A DNA stretch of 64,000 nt from an uncultured Candidatus Saccharibacteria bacterium (GTDB lineage: Bacteria; Patescibacteriota; Saccharimonadia; Saccharimonadales; Saccharimonadaceae), in the NCBI GenBank assembly GCA_937858705.1, contig CALLZM010000006.1, positions 124,001 to 188,000 of the forward strand, written 5' to 3'. Both the position numbers and the translations under genes were made by a program. The notes under the pieces are model-generated. The model was not told the DNA's origin. It saw only the letters and a program-made list of their open reading frames with translations, and made no database searches. Below, in pieces: positions 40,261 to 46,651 of the stretch (the first letter of the stretch is position 1; each line of letters starts with the position of its first letter).

Positions 40261-40308
40261 AACTTTGCGTGAAAATGTGTTACTTTTTGGTGATTTTCAC
40301 GCAAAGTT
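40261..40308. repeat. 16-bp-arm inverted repeat
   Basis: AACTTTGCGTGAAAAT (40261-40276) and exact reverse complement (40293-40308), 16-nt loop. In the gene-free stretch 40075-40472. Confidence 0.85.
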
Positions 40309-40344
40309 ATGCTCAATTGCTGTATATTTCTTGAAGAAATAGAA

Positions 40345-40380
40345 GTGACTACACGAATTTGCAGGAATTCGTGTAGTCAC
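40345..40380. repeat. 15-bp-arm inverted repeat
   Basis: GTGACTACACGAATT (40345-40359) and exact reverse complement (40366-40380), 6-nt loop. On the minus strand the hairpin is followed by TTCTATTTCTTC, so a weak terminator for ATPase D is possible. Confidence 0.85.
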
Positions 40381-40405
40381 AGTACTCGAATTTCAAAGAA
40401 TATTG

Positions 40406-40453
40406 GGATCGTGATTCCCATTTTTTAGCCAAATAATGGGATTATCAGGGGTG
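40406..40453. repeat. 48-bp direct repeat flanking ATPase D (left copy)
   Basis: 47 of 48 bases identical to 41647-41694. It contains the palindromic core TCCCATT...AATGGGA. It lies 20 bp past the stop of module D, with no gene downstream of it in the same orientation. Confidence 0.92.
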
Positions 40454-40472
40454 GAGGAGTTTAGTGATAGTA

Positions 40473-41603
40473 CTATGCCACGAAATCTAAATAATTGTCT
40501 CGGTTCACAACATCAAACTGTGCGCCAGGATACACTTCATCCCACTGAATGGGCTTGGGAATATTCTTTTTTGGTGACCATTTGAATTCATATCCATAGA
40601 GTTGACCATCACGATCTTCTACGAGGTCTATCTCTTGCTGGCTATGTGTTCGCCAGAAGTAAGATGAACCATGCAGCTTCGTGTAACTACGGTACTTCAG
40701 CCGTTCCACAACAAGGAAATTCTCCAGAAGCGCACCTCTGTCATTTCGTGAATCAAGCGCATTAAACTGTTGCAATAGAGCATTGCGTACCCCTATGTCA
40801 AGGAAGTAATACTTACTTTTGCGAGTAATTTCTGTTCGCAAGTTGCGGCTAAACCCACCTAGGCGCACTATCACAAAACACTGCTCAAGCAAATCGAGAT
40901 AGCGCTCGACTGTCTTAAGATCCCAGCCAAGCTTTTGACCTAGCTCGTGGAGCGAAACTTCATTGCCAACCTGTAGGGCAAGCAGTTTCAAGAGGTCTCG
41001 CAATGACTTTGGTGATTTGATATTATCGAGTGCTAGTATATCTTTTAGAAGATACGAGTCAACCAACTCCGTGAGATATACTATCTTATCTTGTGGGGTA
41101 ACTGCGTTTAAGCTGTCTGGATAAGAGCCGTAGAGTAAAAAATCCTCCAGTTGTTGCCCTAGGTCGTATTGGTTACCGATATGTCCGAGTAATTCCATCT
41201 GAGCAATAGGATAGAGGCGTAGTGTCGTCTTGCGTCCCACAAGAGGCTCACCAATACTACGAGCAAGATCAAACGATGAAGAACCGGTTGCAATTATTCG
41301 TACACCGGGGTGCTGGTCAACAATAATCTTCAGACCCCTGCCAATGTTTGCAATTTCTTGCGCTTCATCGATAACAATAAGTTGATTATCTCCAACATAG
41401 CGACTAATCGCGGTAAAATCTTGAGAACCAAGTACTTCTTGAATAGAAATATTTTCACCAGAGTCAAAGCGGTATTTATAAGGAGCGGTCTCGAGATAAT
41501 TACGAATAAGAGTTGTTTTTCCAACTTGTCGTGGCCCATATATAACAAGAACCTTACCGGGACATATATATGATTCAAGATTACTATAATAACGAGGTAT
41601 CAT
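40473..41603 (-). CDS. AAA_14/DUF4143-type ATPase (module D)
   Basis: A 376-residue protein. Walker A YGPRQVGKTT (22-31), Walker B LIVIDEAQE, then RIIATGSSSFDLAR as sensor 1. The helical middle is followed by a DUF4143 end with SQQEIDLVEDRDGQLYGYEFKWS, so the ExK-like site is present as EFK. The ATG at 41603 lies 6 nt after TATAGT, which excludes the slightly longer TTG frame. Flanked by 48-bp direct repeats, the right one being part of its own promoter repeats directly after dnaN. It separates the dnaN/dnaA core from modules C and B. Function unknown. Confidence 0.9.
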   Translation of the reverse strand: MIPRYYSNLESYICPGKVLVIYGPRQVGKTTLIRNYLETAPYKYRFDSGENISIQEVLGSQDFTAISRYVGDNQLIVIDEAQEIANIGRGLKIIVDQHPGVRIIATGSSSFDLARSIGEPLVGRKTTLRLYPIAQMELLGHIGNQYDLGQQLEDFLLYGSYPDSLNAVTPQDKIVYLTELVDSYLLKDILALDNIKSPKSLRDLLKLLALQVGNEVSLHELGQKLGWDLKTVERYLDLLEQCFVIVRLGGFSRNLRTEITRKSKYYFLDIGVRNALLQQFNALDSRNDRGALLENFLVVERLKYRSYTKLHGSSYFWRTHSQQEIDLVEDRDGQLYGYEFKWSPKKNIPKPIQWDEVYPGAQFDVVNRDNYLDFVA

Positions 41604-41609
41604 GTCTCC

Positions 41610-41638
41610 ACTATACACCAAAATCCCATTTTTTGCAA
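41610..41638 (-). promoter_or_regulatory. Leaderless promoter of ATPase D inside a repeat unit
   Basis: Minus strand: TTGCAA (41633-41638), 17-bp spacer, TATAGT (41610-41615), ATG six bases later. The spacer and -35 belong to the repeat unit nearest the gene. Confidence 0.7.
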
Positions 41639-41684
41639 GAAAAATAGGATTGTGATTCCCATTTTTTAGCCAAATAATGGGATT
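41618..41684 (-). repeat. Two 33-bp units upstream of ATPase D
   Basis: Both units carry TCCCATTTTTT (starting 41624 and 41657, offset 33) and end GGATT; each is itself a dyad (TCCCATT ... AATGGGA in the distal unit, imperfect in the proximal one). Confidence 0.8.
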
Positions 41685-41694
41685 ATCAGGGGTG
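41647..41694. repeat. 48-bp direct repeat flanking ATPase D (right copy)
   Basis: Partner of 40406-40453 (one mismatch). It lies between the stop of dnaN (41703) and the promoter of module D. Confidence 0.92.
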
Positions 41695-41702
41695 AGAGTG
41701 GT

Positions 41703-42803
41703 CTAGCTTTTCAGTGGCATGATGATGTGTAGGTAGTTTTGCTCTTTGGTTTCTGGCCGTATGACGATTGGCGCGATAGCACCGCTAAAGGCAAGTGAAA
41801 TTTTATCGCTATCGACTACAGATAGTACTTCTTGGAGGTAGCGAGAGTTTAGTGATATCTGGCCGCTTCCTTTTACTTCTGTTATGATGGTCGAGGTATT
41901 CTCGCCAACTTCCGAAGTGATGGACTTTATGAGGATTTCACCTTTTTCTTCGTCTGCAACCATAGTGATGCTGCCGCCAGAGTCTCGCGTAAATAGACTA
42001 GCTATTTTAGTGGTTCGACTGATTTCACTCGTAGAAAGCGTCGTAGCGATCTCGGACTTGGCTGGTATGAGCTGGCGATAGTCTGGATATTTACCGTCGA
42101 TAAGCCGACTCGTTACTTCCGCTTGGCCTATGCGAAAACGAACCTGTGTTTCATCGAATAAAATATCCACTTCATCGATATCGTCGCCAAGCAACCGCAG
42201 TGTCTCCTGAAGTGTCGAAGAGGGGACTACCGCCACCAGTTCGCTAGTGGTTTCGATAAGTTTTTTCTCGGACAGGCGATACCCGTCGGTGCCGGCAATG
42301 AATAGCGATCCTTCGTGTGAATGCCAGTACACCCCTGTGAGGACAGGGCGACTCGTATCATGACTACAGGCGAAAATGACTTGCTCCATGGACTTTTTAT
42401 ATTCTGGGGTGCTGATTTTATATTGTATGGAGGTTTTTTCGTCGATAGTCGGCAATTCAGGAAATTCCTCGGCATCAATGCCGTTGATAACGGAAGAATA
42501 TCCCGCACACTCAATGTGAAGAATTGAGCCCTTGGTAGAAAGGGTGATATTTTCGTCTGGGAGGTTTGAAATAAATTCAGTAATGAGCTTTGCGGGAACG
42601 GTAATATCGCCTTGTTTATCTATCTTGGCGCCTATTTTAGATACTGAAGCAATCTCAAGGTTCGTCGCTGCAACAAGGAGTTGCTTACCAGTAGTTCGAA
42701 GAAGGATATTGTTCAATACTGGCAAACCTCCTCGCGAAGTCGATACACGACTACAAGCAGCGAGTGCTTTATTGAGATTTTTTTGAGTGACAACGATATC
42801 CAT
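41703..42803 (-). CDS. dnaN: DNA polymerase III sliding clamp (beta subunit)
   Basis: A 366-residue beta clamp, the usual length. Three clamp domains can be followed: N-terminal LNKALAACSRV ... LPVLNNILLRT, central SRPVLTGVYWHSHEGSLFIAGTDGYRLS (the conserved xGxxxxxxDGYRL signature) and the C-terminal end with LHIIMPLKS. It forms the ring that holds the replicative polymerase on DNA and binds DnaA-regulatory proteins. AAAAGGAG eight bases before the ATG gives a clear ribosome-binding site, so it is read from a leadered transcript starting in the 247-bp gap after dnaA, or from dnaA read-through. The stop is followed by the promoter repeats of ATPase D. Confidence 0.97.
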   Translation of the reverse strand: MDIVVTQKNLNKALAACSRVSTSRGGLPVLNNILLRTTGKQLLVAATNLEIASVSKIGAKIDKQGDITVPAKLITEFISNLPDENITLSTKGSILHIECAGYSSVINGIDAEEFPELPTIDEKTSIQYKISTPEYKKSMEQVIFACSHDTSRPVLTGVYWHSHEGSLFIAGTDGYRLSEKKLIETTSELVAVVPSSTLQETLRLLGDDIDEVDILFDETQVRFRIGQAEVTSRLIDGKYPDYRQLIPAKSEIATTLSTSEISRTTKIASLFTRDSGGSITMVADEEKGEILIKSITSEVGENTSTIITEVKGSGQISLNSRYLQEVLSVVDSDKISLAFSGAIAPIVIRPETKEQNYLHIIMPLKS

Positions 42804-43050
42804 ATAGTATTTCTCCTTTTCTTATTTCGTGTTAGTAGTTATAGGTGCTGTGTATAGTGGGCAAAACTCGCGCGACAATAGAGATAGATAGCGTGGTAGT
42901 GTGTGTGTAAAACCCTGTGTATGATATGCGAACAAACTGTTGATAGATAAGGTGCTATTCACAGCCTTAAAGCTGTAGAATAGTTTTACACAAAAGTTCC
43001 ACACAGCAGTGATGGCTGTATACTCAATTTGTTCACACCATTTCCACAGT
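42804..43050. promoter_or_regulatory. dnaA-dnaN intergenic region with DnaA-box-like sites
   Basis: Several near matches to TTATNCACA or its complement: TGTGTATAG (42849-42857), TGTGTATGA (42915-42923), TATTCACAG (42955-42963), TTTTACACA (42983-42991), TTGTTCACA (43029-43037) and ATTTCCACA (43040-43048). No gene seen in it. Part of a possible bipartite origin and the control region of dnaN. Confidence 0.5.
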
Positions 43051-44427
43051 TTATGCATACAAAGAATCCCTCACGCTTGCTACTTGTTCGCGAATAACAA
43101 AGTCGAGCTTGATGGCTTTTTCGATTTTATCAACAGAGTGTATGGCGGTGGTGTGGTCTTTGCGTCCCAGTTCGGTAGCAATGCGCGGAAAACTCAAGTG
43201 AAGCTCGCTGCGCAGTAGGTACATGGCGATTTGCCTGGGGGTGACGATATATTTGTCGCGCTTTGGACTGCAAATATCTTTGGTGTCAATCTGAAAATGC
43301 CGGGCGGTTTTTTCGACAATTTGTCGAGCGGTGATATGTTGTGGCCGGCTGTGTCGTACGCTACCGAGTAATCCTTCGGCAGTTGAAATATCTGGTGTGA
43401 TGTTGCGCACCTCAGAGTAGGCAAGGAGTTGGTTGAGTGCACCTTCAAGTTCGCGGATATTTGTTTTGATGTTTTTTGCTAAAAATTCCACTGTGTCACG
43501 ATCGAGCTCTACGCCACTGAAGCTGGCTTTGGTTTCGAGAATTGCGCAACGAGTTTCAAAGTCGGGCATCTGTATATCTATCGCCATACCCCATTCGAGC
43601 CGGCTTCGCAAACGGTCGGTGAGGGTGGGGATGCTTTTTGGCGGCTTATCGCTGCCGATGACAATTTGTTTGTTGAGCTGATGAAGCGCGTTAAAAGTGT
43701 GAAAAAACTCTTCTTGGGTTTTTTCTTTGCCGGCGATAAATTGCATATCATCAACGATGAGTACATCGACATTGCGGTATTTATCGGAAAAACCGGCCTT
43801 TTTGAAACGGATGTGTTCGAGAAATTCTTTAACGAAAGTTTCTGAGCTTACATAGAGCACTCGAGTGCCTGGACGATCGGCAATAATTTTATTGCCCACT
43901 GCCTGAAGAAGGTGAGTTTTACCGAGACCAACACCACCATAAATAAACAATGGATTGTATTTTTGTCCCGGATTTTCGGCTACAGCCAGGCAGGCGGTGT
44001 AGGCAAGATCGTTTGATGAACCGACAATGAATGACTCGAAAGTATATTTTGGATTGAGAGTATTGCCAGGAGTTTTGTTTTTTGAAGCGCCTGACAGGGG
44101 AAGGGTGTTTCTGTCGTTTTCTCTTGCCTGAGCGACCGATTCTGGTTGTATTTCACGACTCATACCACCGCGTTTGGAGACGGAGTTTGAGGCTATAATA
44201 TAACGAATATTTTTGACTGCTACGCCGTGGTTTTGCAGTATTTCACGGAGTTTTTGGTCGAACTTTACTTCAAATTGTCGCTTGGCGAATATGTTTGTTA
44301 CGAGCACCGACAGTTCGCCATCATTGTTTTCGATAAGTTTTGTGGGCTTGAACCAAGTCGTAAAATTACCATGTGACATCGTCAATTCAACCTCACCCAA
44401 CACACTCTGCCACAAATTATTTTCCAT
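43051..44427 (-). CDS. dnaA: Chromosomal replication initiator DnaA
   Basis: A 458-residue AAA+ initiator. Domain I (LWQSVLGEVELTMSHGNFTTWF) is followed by a short linker, then the ATPase core with Walker A GGVGLGKT (164-171) and Walker B VLIVDDMQF (about 228), and domain IV with the DnaA-box reading helix (LGRKDHTTAIHSVDKIE near 425). It melts the origin and loads the helicase. A TATACT box (44435-44440) ends 7 nt before the ATG, so the mRNA is leaderless. The matching -35 (TTGTGG) overlaps a DnaA box, which indicates autorepression. Divergent from rpmH across the putative origin. Confidence 0.98.
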   Translation of the reverse strand: MENNLWQSVLGEVELTMSHGNFTTWFKPTKLIENNDGELSVLVTNIFAKRQFEVKFDQKLREILQNHGVAVKNIRYIIASNSVSKRGGMSREIQPESVAQARENDRNTLPLSGASKNKTPGNTLNPKYTFESFIVGSSNDLAYTACLAVAENPGQKYNPLFIYGGVGLGKTHLLQAVGNKIIADRPGTRVLYVSSETFVKEFLEHIRFKKAGFSDKYRNVDVLIVDDMQFIAGKEKTQEEFFHTFNALHQLNKQIVIGSDKPPKSIPTLTDRLRSRLEWGMAIDIQMPDFETRCAILETKASFSGVELDRDTVEFLAKNIKTNIRELEGALNQLLAYSEVRNITPDISTAEGLLGSVRHSRPQHITARQIVEKTARHFQIDTKDICSPKRDKYIVTPRQIAMYLLRSELHLSFPRIATELGRKDHTTAIHSVDKIEKAIKLDFVIREQVASVRDSLYA

Positions 44428-44434
44428 ATACCTT

Positions 44435-44463
44435 AGTATAGTGAACTATAGAGTTTTCCACAA
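44435..44463 (-). promoter_or_regulatory. dnaA promoter overlapping a DnaA box
   Basis: Minus strand: TTGTGG (44458-44463), 17-bp spacer, TATACT (44435-44440). The -35 lies in the TTTTCCACA box at 44454-44462. Confidence 0.65.
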
Positions 44464-44612
44464 CCTCAGATGGTGGTAGCGCTTGACAAAATAAATATAA
44501 AACTTTTCCACAACTTATAAACCACCCCTGTAAATATTGTGGAAAAAGAGGGGAATAGTGTGGATAGATGCACTAGCCAGACAACAGTAGACGGGAAACT
44601 CAAGCGAGCGAC

Positions 44613-44641
44613 TTGCAAAAAGGAGGCGAAACAGGTATACT
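44613..44641 (+). promoter_or_regulatory. rpmH promoter
   Basis: TTGCAA (44613-44618), 17-bp spacer, TATACT (44636-44641); the ATG follows 9 nt later. An AAGGAGG in the spacer is upstream of the transcription start and so cannot serve as ribosome site. Confidence 0.7.
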
Positions 44642-44650
44642 ACTAGAGAT

Positions 44651-44788
44651 ATGCCTAAACGAACACACCAACCACACACACGACATCGTGCGAGGACTCA
44701 TGGTTTTCGAGCCAGAGTTTCTTCAAAGTCTGGACGAATGGTTTTGAAACGCCGCCGCATCAAGGGTCGCGCTAAAATCTCTATCTAA
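44651..44788 (+). CDS. rpmH: Ribosomal protein bL34
   Basis: A 45-residue very basic protein: [20 protein letters not shown], then [18 protein letters not shown]. The blocks [10 protein letters not shown] and SGRxVLxRRRxKGRxxIS are the bL34 signature (normally RKHGFRARMxT...GRxVLxRRRxKGRxxL). It is a structural part of the 50S subunit. First gene of the rpmH-rnpA-yidC-jag group that commonly lies beside dnaA. A terminator follows at 44813, so rpmH can be made as a short separate message. Confidence 0.97.
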   Translation: MPKRTHQPHTRHRARTHGFRARVSSKSGRMVLKRRRIKGRAKISI

Positions 44789-44812
44789 GCACCCGATTGT
44801 CACCACAAAGTA

Positions 44813-44833
44813 CCCGCCGCATGGCGGGTTTTT
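44813..44833 (+). terminator. Terminator between rpmH and rnpA
   Basis: CCCGCC/GGCGGG stem with a GCAT loop, then TTTTT. Confidence 0.75.
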
Positions 44834-44868
44834 CTCTATAAAATAAATGAATGGTACAATATAAACTA

Positions 44869-45252
44869 ATGTTAGCGAAACAATATCGATTTCATGGGCA
44901 CAAAAGCCTCGGTTTTGTGTATAGAAAGGGCCAGTCAGTCCGAGATCAACTAGTGGTGATAAAATACACCACCAACTCCAGGCGACAACACTCGCGGATT
45001 TCGGTGGTAGTGAGCCGTAAAACCTGCAAGTTCGCTGTTGGACGCAATCGTATTCGCCGTAGAATATATGAAGTTTTTCGCCACCACTTAGCTGATTTCT
45101 CGGCAGCATATGATATTGTGGTGATTGTGACTTCGAGTGACATAGCTACCATTCCTCATACCGAATTACAACTGTCCATCGATAAACTACTCGAGAAAGC
45201 GGGCACCATAAAACTCGCCACATCTGGTATAATAAGTGAGAAAGGATTGTAA
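44869..45252 (+). CDS. rnpA: Ribonuclease P protein component
   Basis: A 127-residue basic protein that assists the RNase P RNA in cutting the 5' leader of pre-tRNA. It shows the family blocks YRFHGHKSLGFVYRKGQSV (F/YxxV strand), SRISVVVSRKTCKFAVGRN and RNRIRRRIYEVFR, the RNR motif region being the RNA-binding signature. The ATG at 44869 is preferred over one 6 codons upstream because TGG-TACAAT (44855-44860) ends 8 nt before it; the longer form would begin inside the -10 box. It lies 5 bp before yidC in the same transcript. Confidence 0.93.
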   Translation: MLAKQYRFHGHKSLGFVYRKGQSVRDQLVVIKYTTNSRRQHSRISVVVSRKTCKFAVGRNRIRRRIYEVFRHHLADFSAAYDIVVIVTSSDIATIPHTELQLSIDKLLEKAGTIKLATSGIISEKGL

Positions 45253-45257
45253 TTCTC

Positions 45258-46193
45258 GTGAATATATTTGACCTATTGATAATTCAGCCGGTGTTTAACC
45301 TCCTGATGCTGATATATAGCATTGTTCCTGGCGGTGATTTTGGAGTGACCATTATCATCTTTACGCTCATTATGCGATTTGCCATGTATCCGTTGGTGAA
45401 AAAGCAACTGCACCAGACCAAGATGATGCGCAAGCTTCAGCCAGAGCTAAAAAAGATCAAGAAAAACGCCAAAGGCAACAAGCAGCTTGAGGCGATGCAG
45501 ATGATGGACCTCTATAAGCGCCACGGCGTGAGTCCGTTTCGTTCCATCGGCATATTATTGCTACAGTTGCCAATATTTATCGGTCTGTACTATGCTGTGC
45601 AGATATTGGCGCTTCGCCGCGACCAAATTGGCCAGTATATTTATGGCTTTTTGGAAAATATCGGGCCTATCGCGCAGCTTATTCAAGATCCCGATCAGTT
45701 CAACCATAAAATGCTTGGATTTATCGACCTCACAAAGCATGCTATTTCAAACAATGGCGTAGAAATAACTCTTCTCATATTGGCGGTACTGTCCGCAGTC
45801 ACCCAGTACATCATGAGCAAGCAAATTTCTCCTGTTTCGACTAAAAATACCAAAACCATGCGTCAGATAATGGCCGAAGCGTCCGAAGGTAAGCAGGCCG
45901 ACCAAACCGAGATGAATGAAATCATGACCAAGAACATGATGAAGTTTATGCCGGTGATGATGTTTATCATCATGATCAATCTCCCTGGTGCTATCGCGTT
46001 TTACTATATGGTGTCGAACCTTATCGCAGTTGTTCAGCAGCACTATCTATTAAAGCAAGACGAAACAGAGCTTGAAGAAATTGCCGAGGAGCCGTCGCCA
46101 AAAAAGCAAGCTGAGGTAAGAGCGGATAAGGCGAAAGAGGCGCGCGTGACACGAATTGTTGCTAAGGATTCGAAAAAGAAGGGGAAGAAATGA
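45258..46193 (+). CDS. yidC: Membrane protein insertase YidC/Oxa1/SpoIIIJ
   Basis: A 311-residue protein of the short YidC type without the large periplasmic domain. Helix LLMLIYSIVPGGDFGVTIII is followed by LIMRFAMYPLVKKQLHQTKMMRKLQPELKKI (the conserved cytoplasmic hairpin; positive residue in the groove), then PIFIGLYYAVQ, two further helices and a basic C-terminal tail (KKQAEVRADKAKEARVTR). It inserts membrane proteins alone or with Sec. The start is GTG at 45258. Its stop overlaps the ATG of jag by four bases. The many small two-helix pilins in this genome are likely clients, by analogy only. Confidence 0.95.
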   Translation: MNIFDLLIIQPVFNLLMLIYSIVPGGDFGVTIIIFTLIMRFAMYPLVKKQLHQTKMMRKLQPELKKIKKNAKGNKQLEAMQMMDLYKRHGVSPFRSIGILLLQLPIFIGLYYAVQILALRRDQIGQYIYGFLENIGPIAQLIQDPDQFNHKMLGFIDLTKHAISNNGVEITLLILAVLSAVTQYIMSKQISPVSTKNTKTMRQIMAEASEGKQADQTEMNEIMTKNMMKFMPVMMFIIMINLPGAIAFYYMVSNLIAVVQQHYLLKQDETELEEIAEEPSPKKQAEVRADKAKEARVTRIVAKDSKKKGKK

Positions 46194-46651
46194 ACGAACA
46201 AGAATCATTAGAGCTAGCAAAAAAATATCTTGAAGATATATTATCTTTCTTCGGCGTAAATGTAGAGGTTGATGCCGAGATAGAGAGCGATATTGTAAAA
46301 TTGAGTGTTCCTGGAACCGATGAAAGCAGCTTGCTTATCGGTCGTGGGGCTGATAATCTCAGGGCACTACAATATATGGTGTCGACTTATTTACGCAATA
46401 ACGATGCCGCCCTCACTAAAGTAAATCTCGATATCGCGGGGTACAAGCAGCAAAAAGCCGAGAAACTGGCCGAACAAGCTAAGGAATGGATAGAAGAAGT
46501 GCGACGAACGGGAGATACAAAAGTCTTGCATCTCAACCCAGCCGATAGGCGCATTGTGCATCATGTTGCGAGCGAATACAGCGATATTCGTTCGTTTTCT
46601 GAAGGCGAAGGTCGCGATCGTCACCTTATTATTGCCCAGGCGAGCTCTTAG
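46190..46651 (+). CDS. jag: RNA-binding KH-R3H protein Jag/KhpB
   Basis: A 153-residue protein: a KH-type domain (LIGRGADNLRALQYMVSTYL, the GxxG-like loop being GRGA) and a C-terminal R3H domain (LNPADRRIVHHVASEYSDIRSFSEGEGRDRHLII; residues R-x3-H). The N-terminal Jag domain of Firmicute proteins is absent or reduced. KhpB pairs with KhpA to bind RNA in Gram-positive bacteria and influences cell division and small-RNA use. The ATG overlaps the yidC stop. Convergent with the GtrA-GT4 gene, sharing four bases at the stops. Confidence 0.93.
   Translation: MNEQESLELAKKYLEDILSFFGVNVEVDAEIESDIVKLSVPGTDESSLLIGRGADNLRALQYMVSTYLRNNDAALTKVNLDIAGYKQQKAEKLAEQAKEWIEEVRRTGDTKVLHLNPADRRIVHHVASEYSDIRSFSEGEGRDRHLIIAQASS

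Larger units (their letters stand above)
40075..40472. other. Gene-free region between ATPase D and ATPase C
   Basis: About 400 bp without coding potential. From left to right: C promoter repeats (40105-40203), a 16-bp-arm inverted repeat (40261-40308), a 15-bp-arm inverted repeat (40345-40380) and the orphan D repeat (40406-40453). It appears to be stacked regulatory or recombination remnants. Confidence 0.65.
44428..44650. other. Putative replication origin (dnaA-rpmH intergenic region)
   Basis: Four DnaA-box-like nonamers in about 115 bp: TTTTCCACA (44454-44462), TTTTCCACA (44504-44512), TGTGGAAAA (44538-44546) and TGTGGATAG (44559-44567), two in each orientation, around an A/T-rich stretch (44483-44538) that could unwind. 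Gene strand also switches here: dnaA, dnaN and three ATPases to the left read leftward, rpmH to jag read rightward. Its position next to dnaA matches many bacterial origins. Skew data would be needed to prove it. Confidence 0.6.

Noticed and set aside
37119-41702. Classical insertion sequence or transposon around the ATPase array
   Set aside because: No transposase or integrase motif (DDE, HUH, serine or tyrosine recombinase) is seen; the flanking repeats are promoter-linked direct repeats rather than terminal inverted repeats with target duplications.
42822-43058. Open frame in the dnaA-dnaN gap
   Set aside because: Composition is unlike neighbouring proteins, and the region is explained by DnaA-box-like sites and the dnaN leader.
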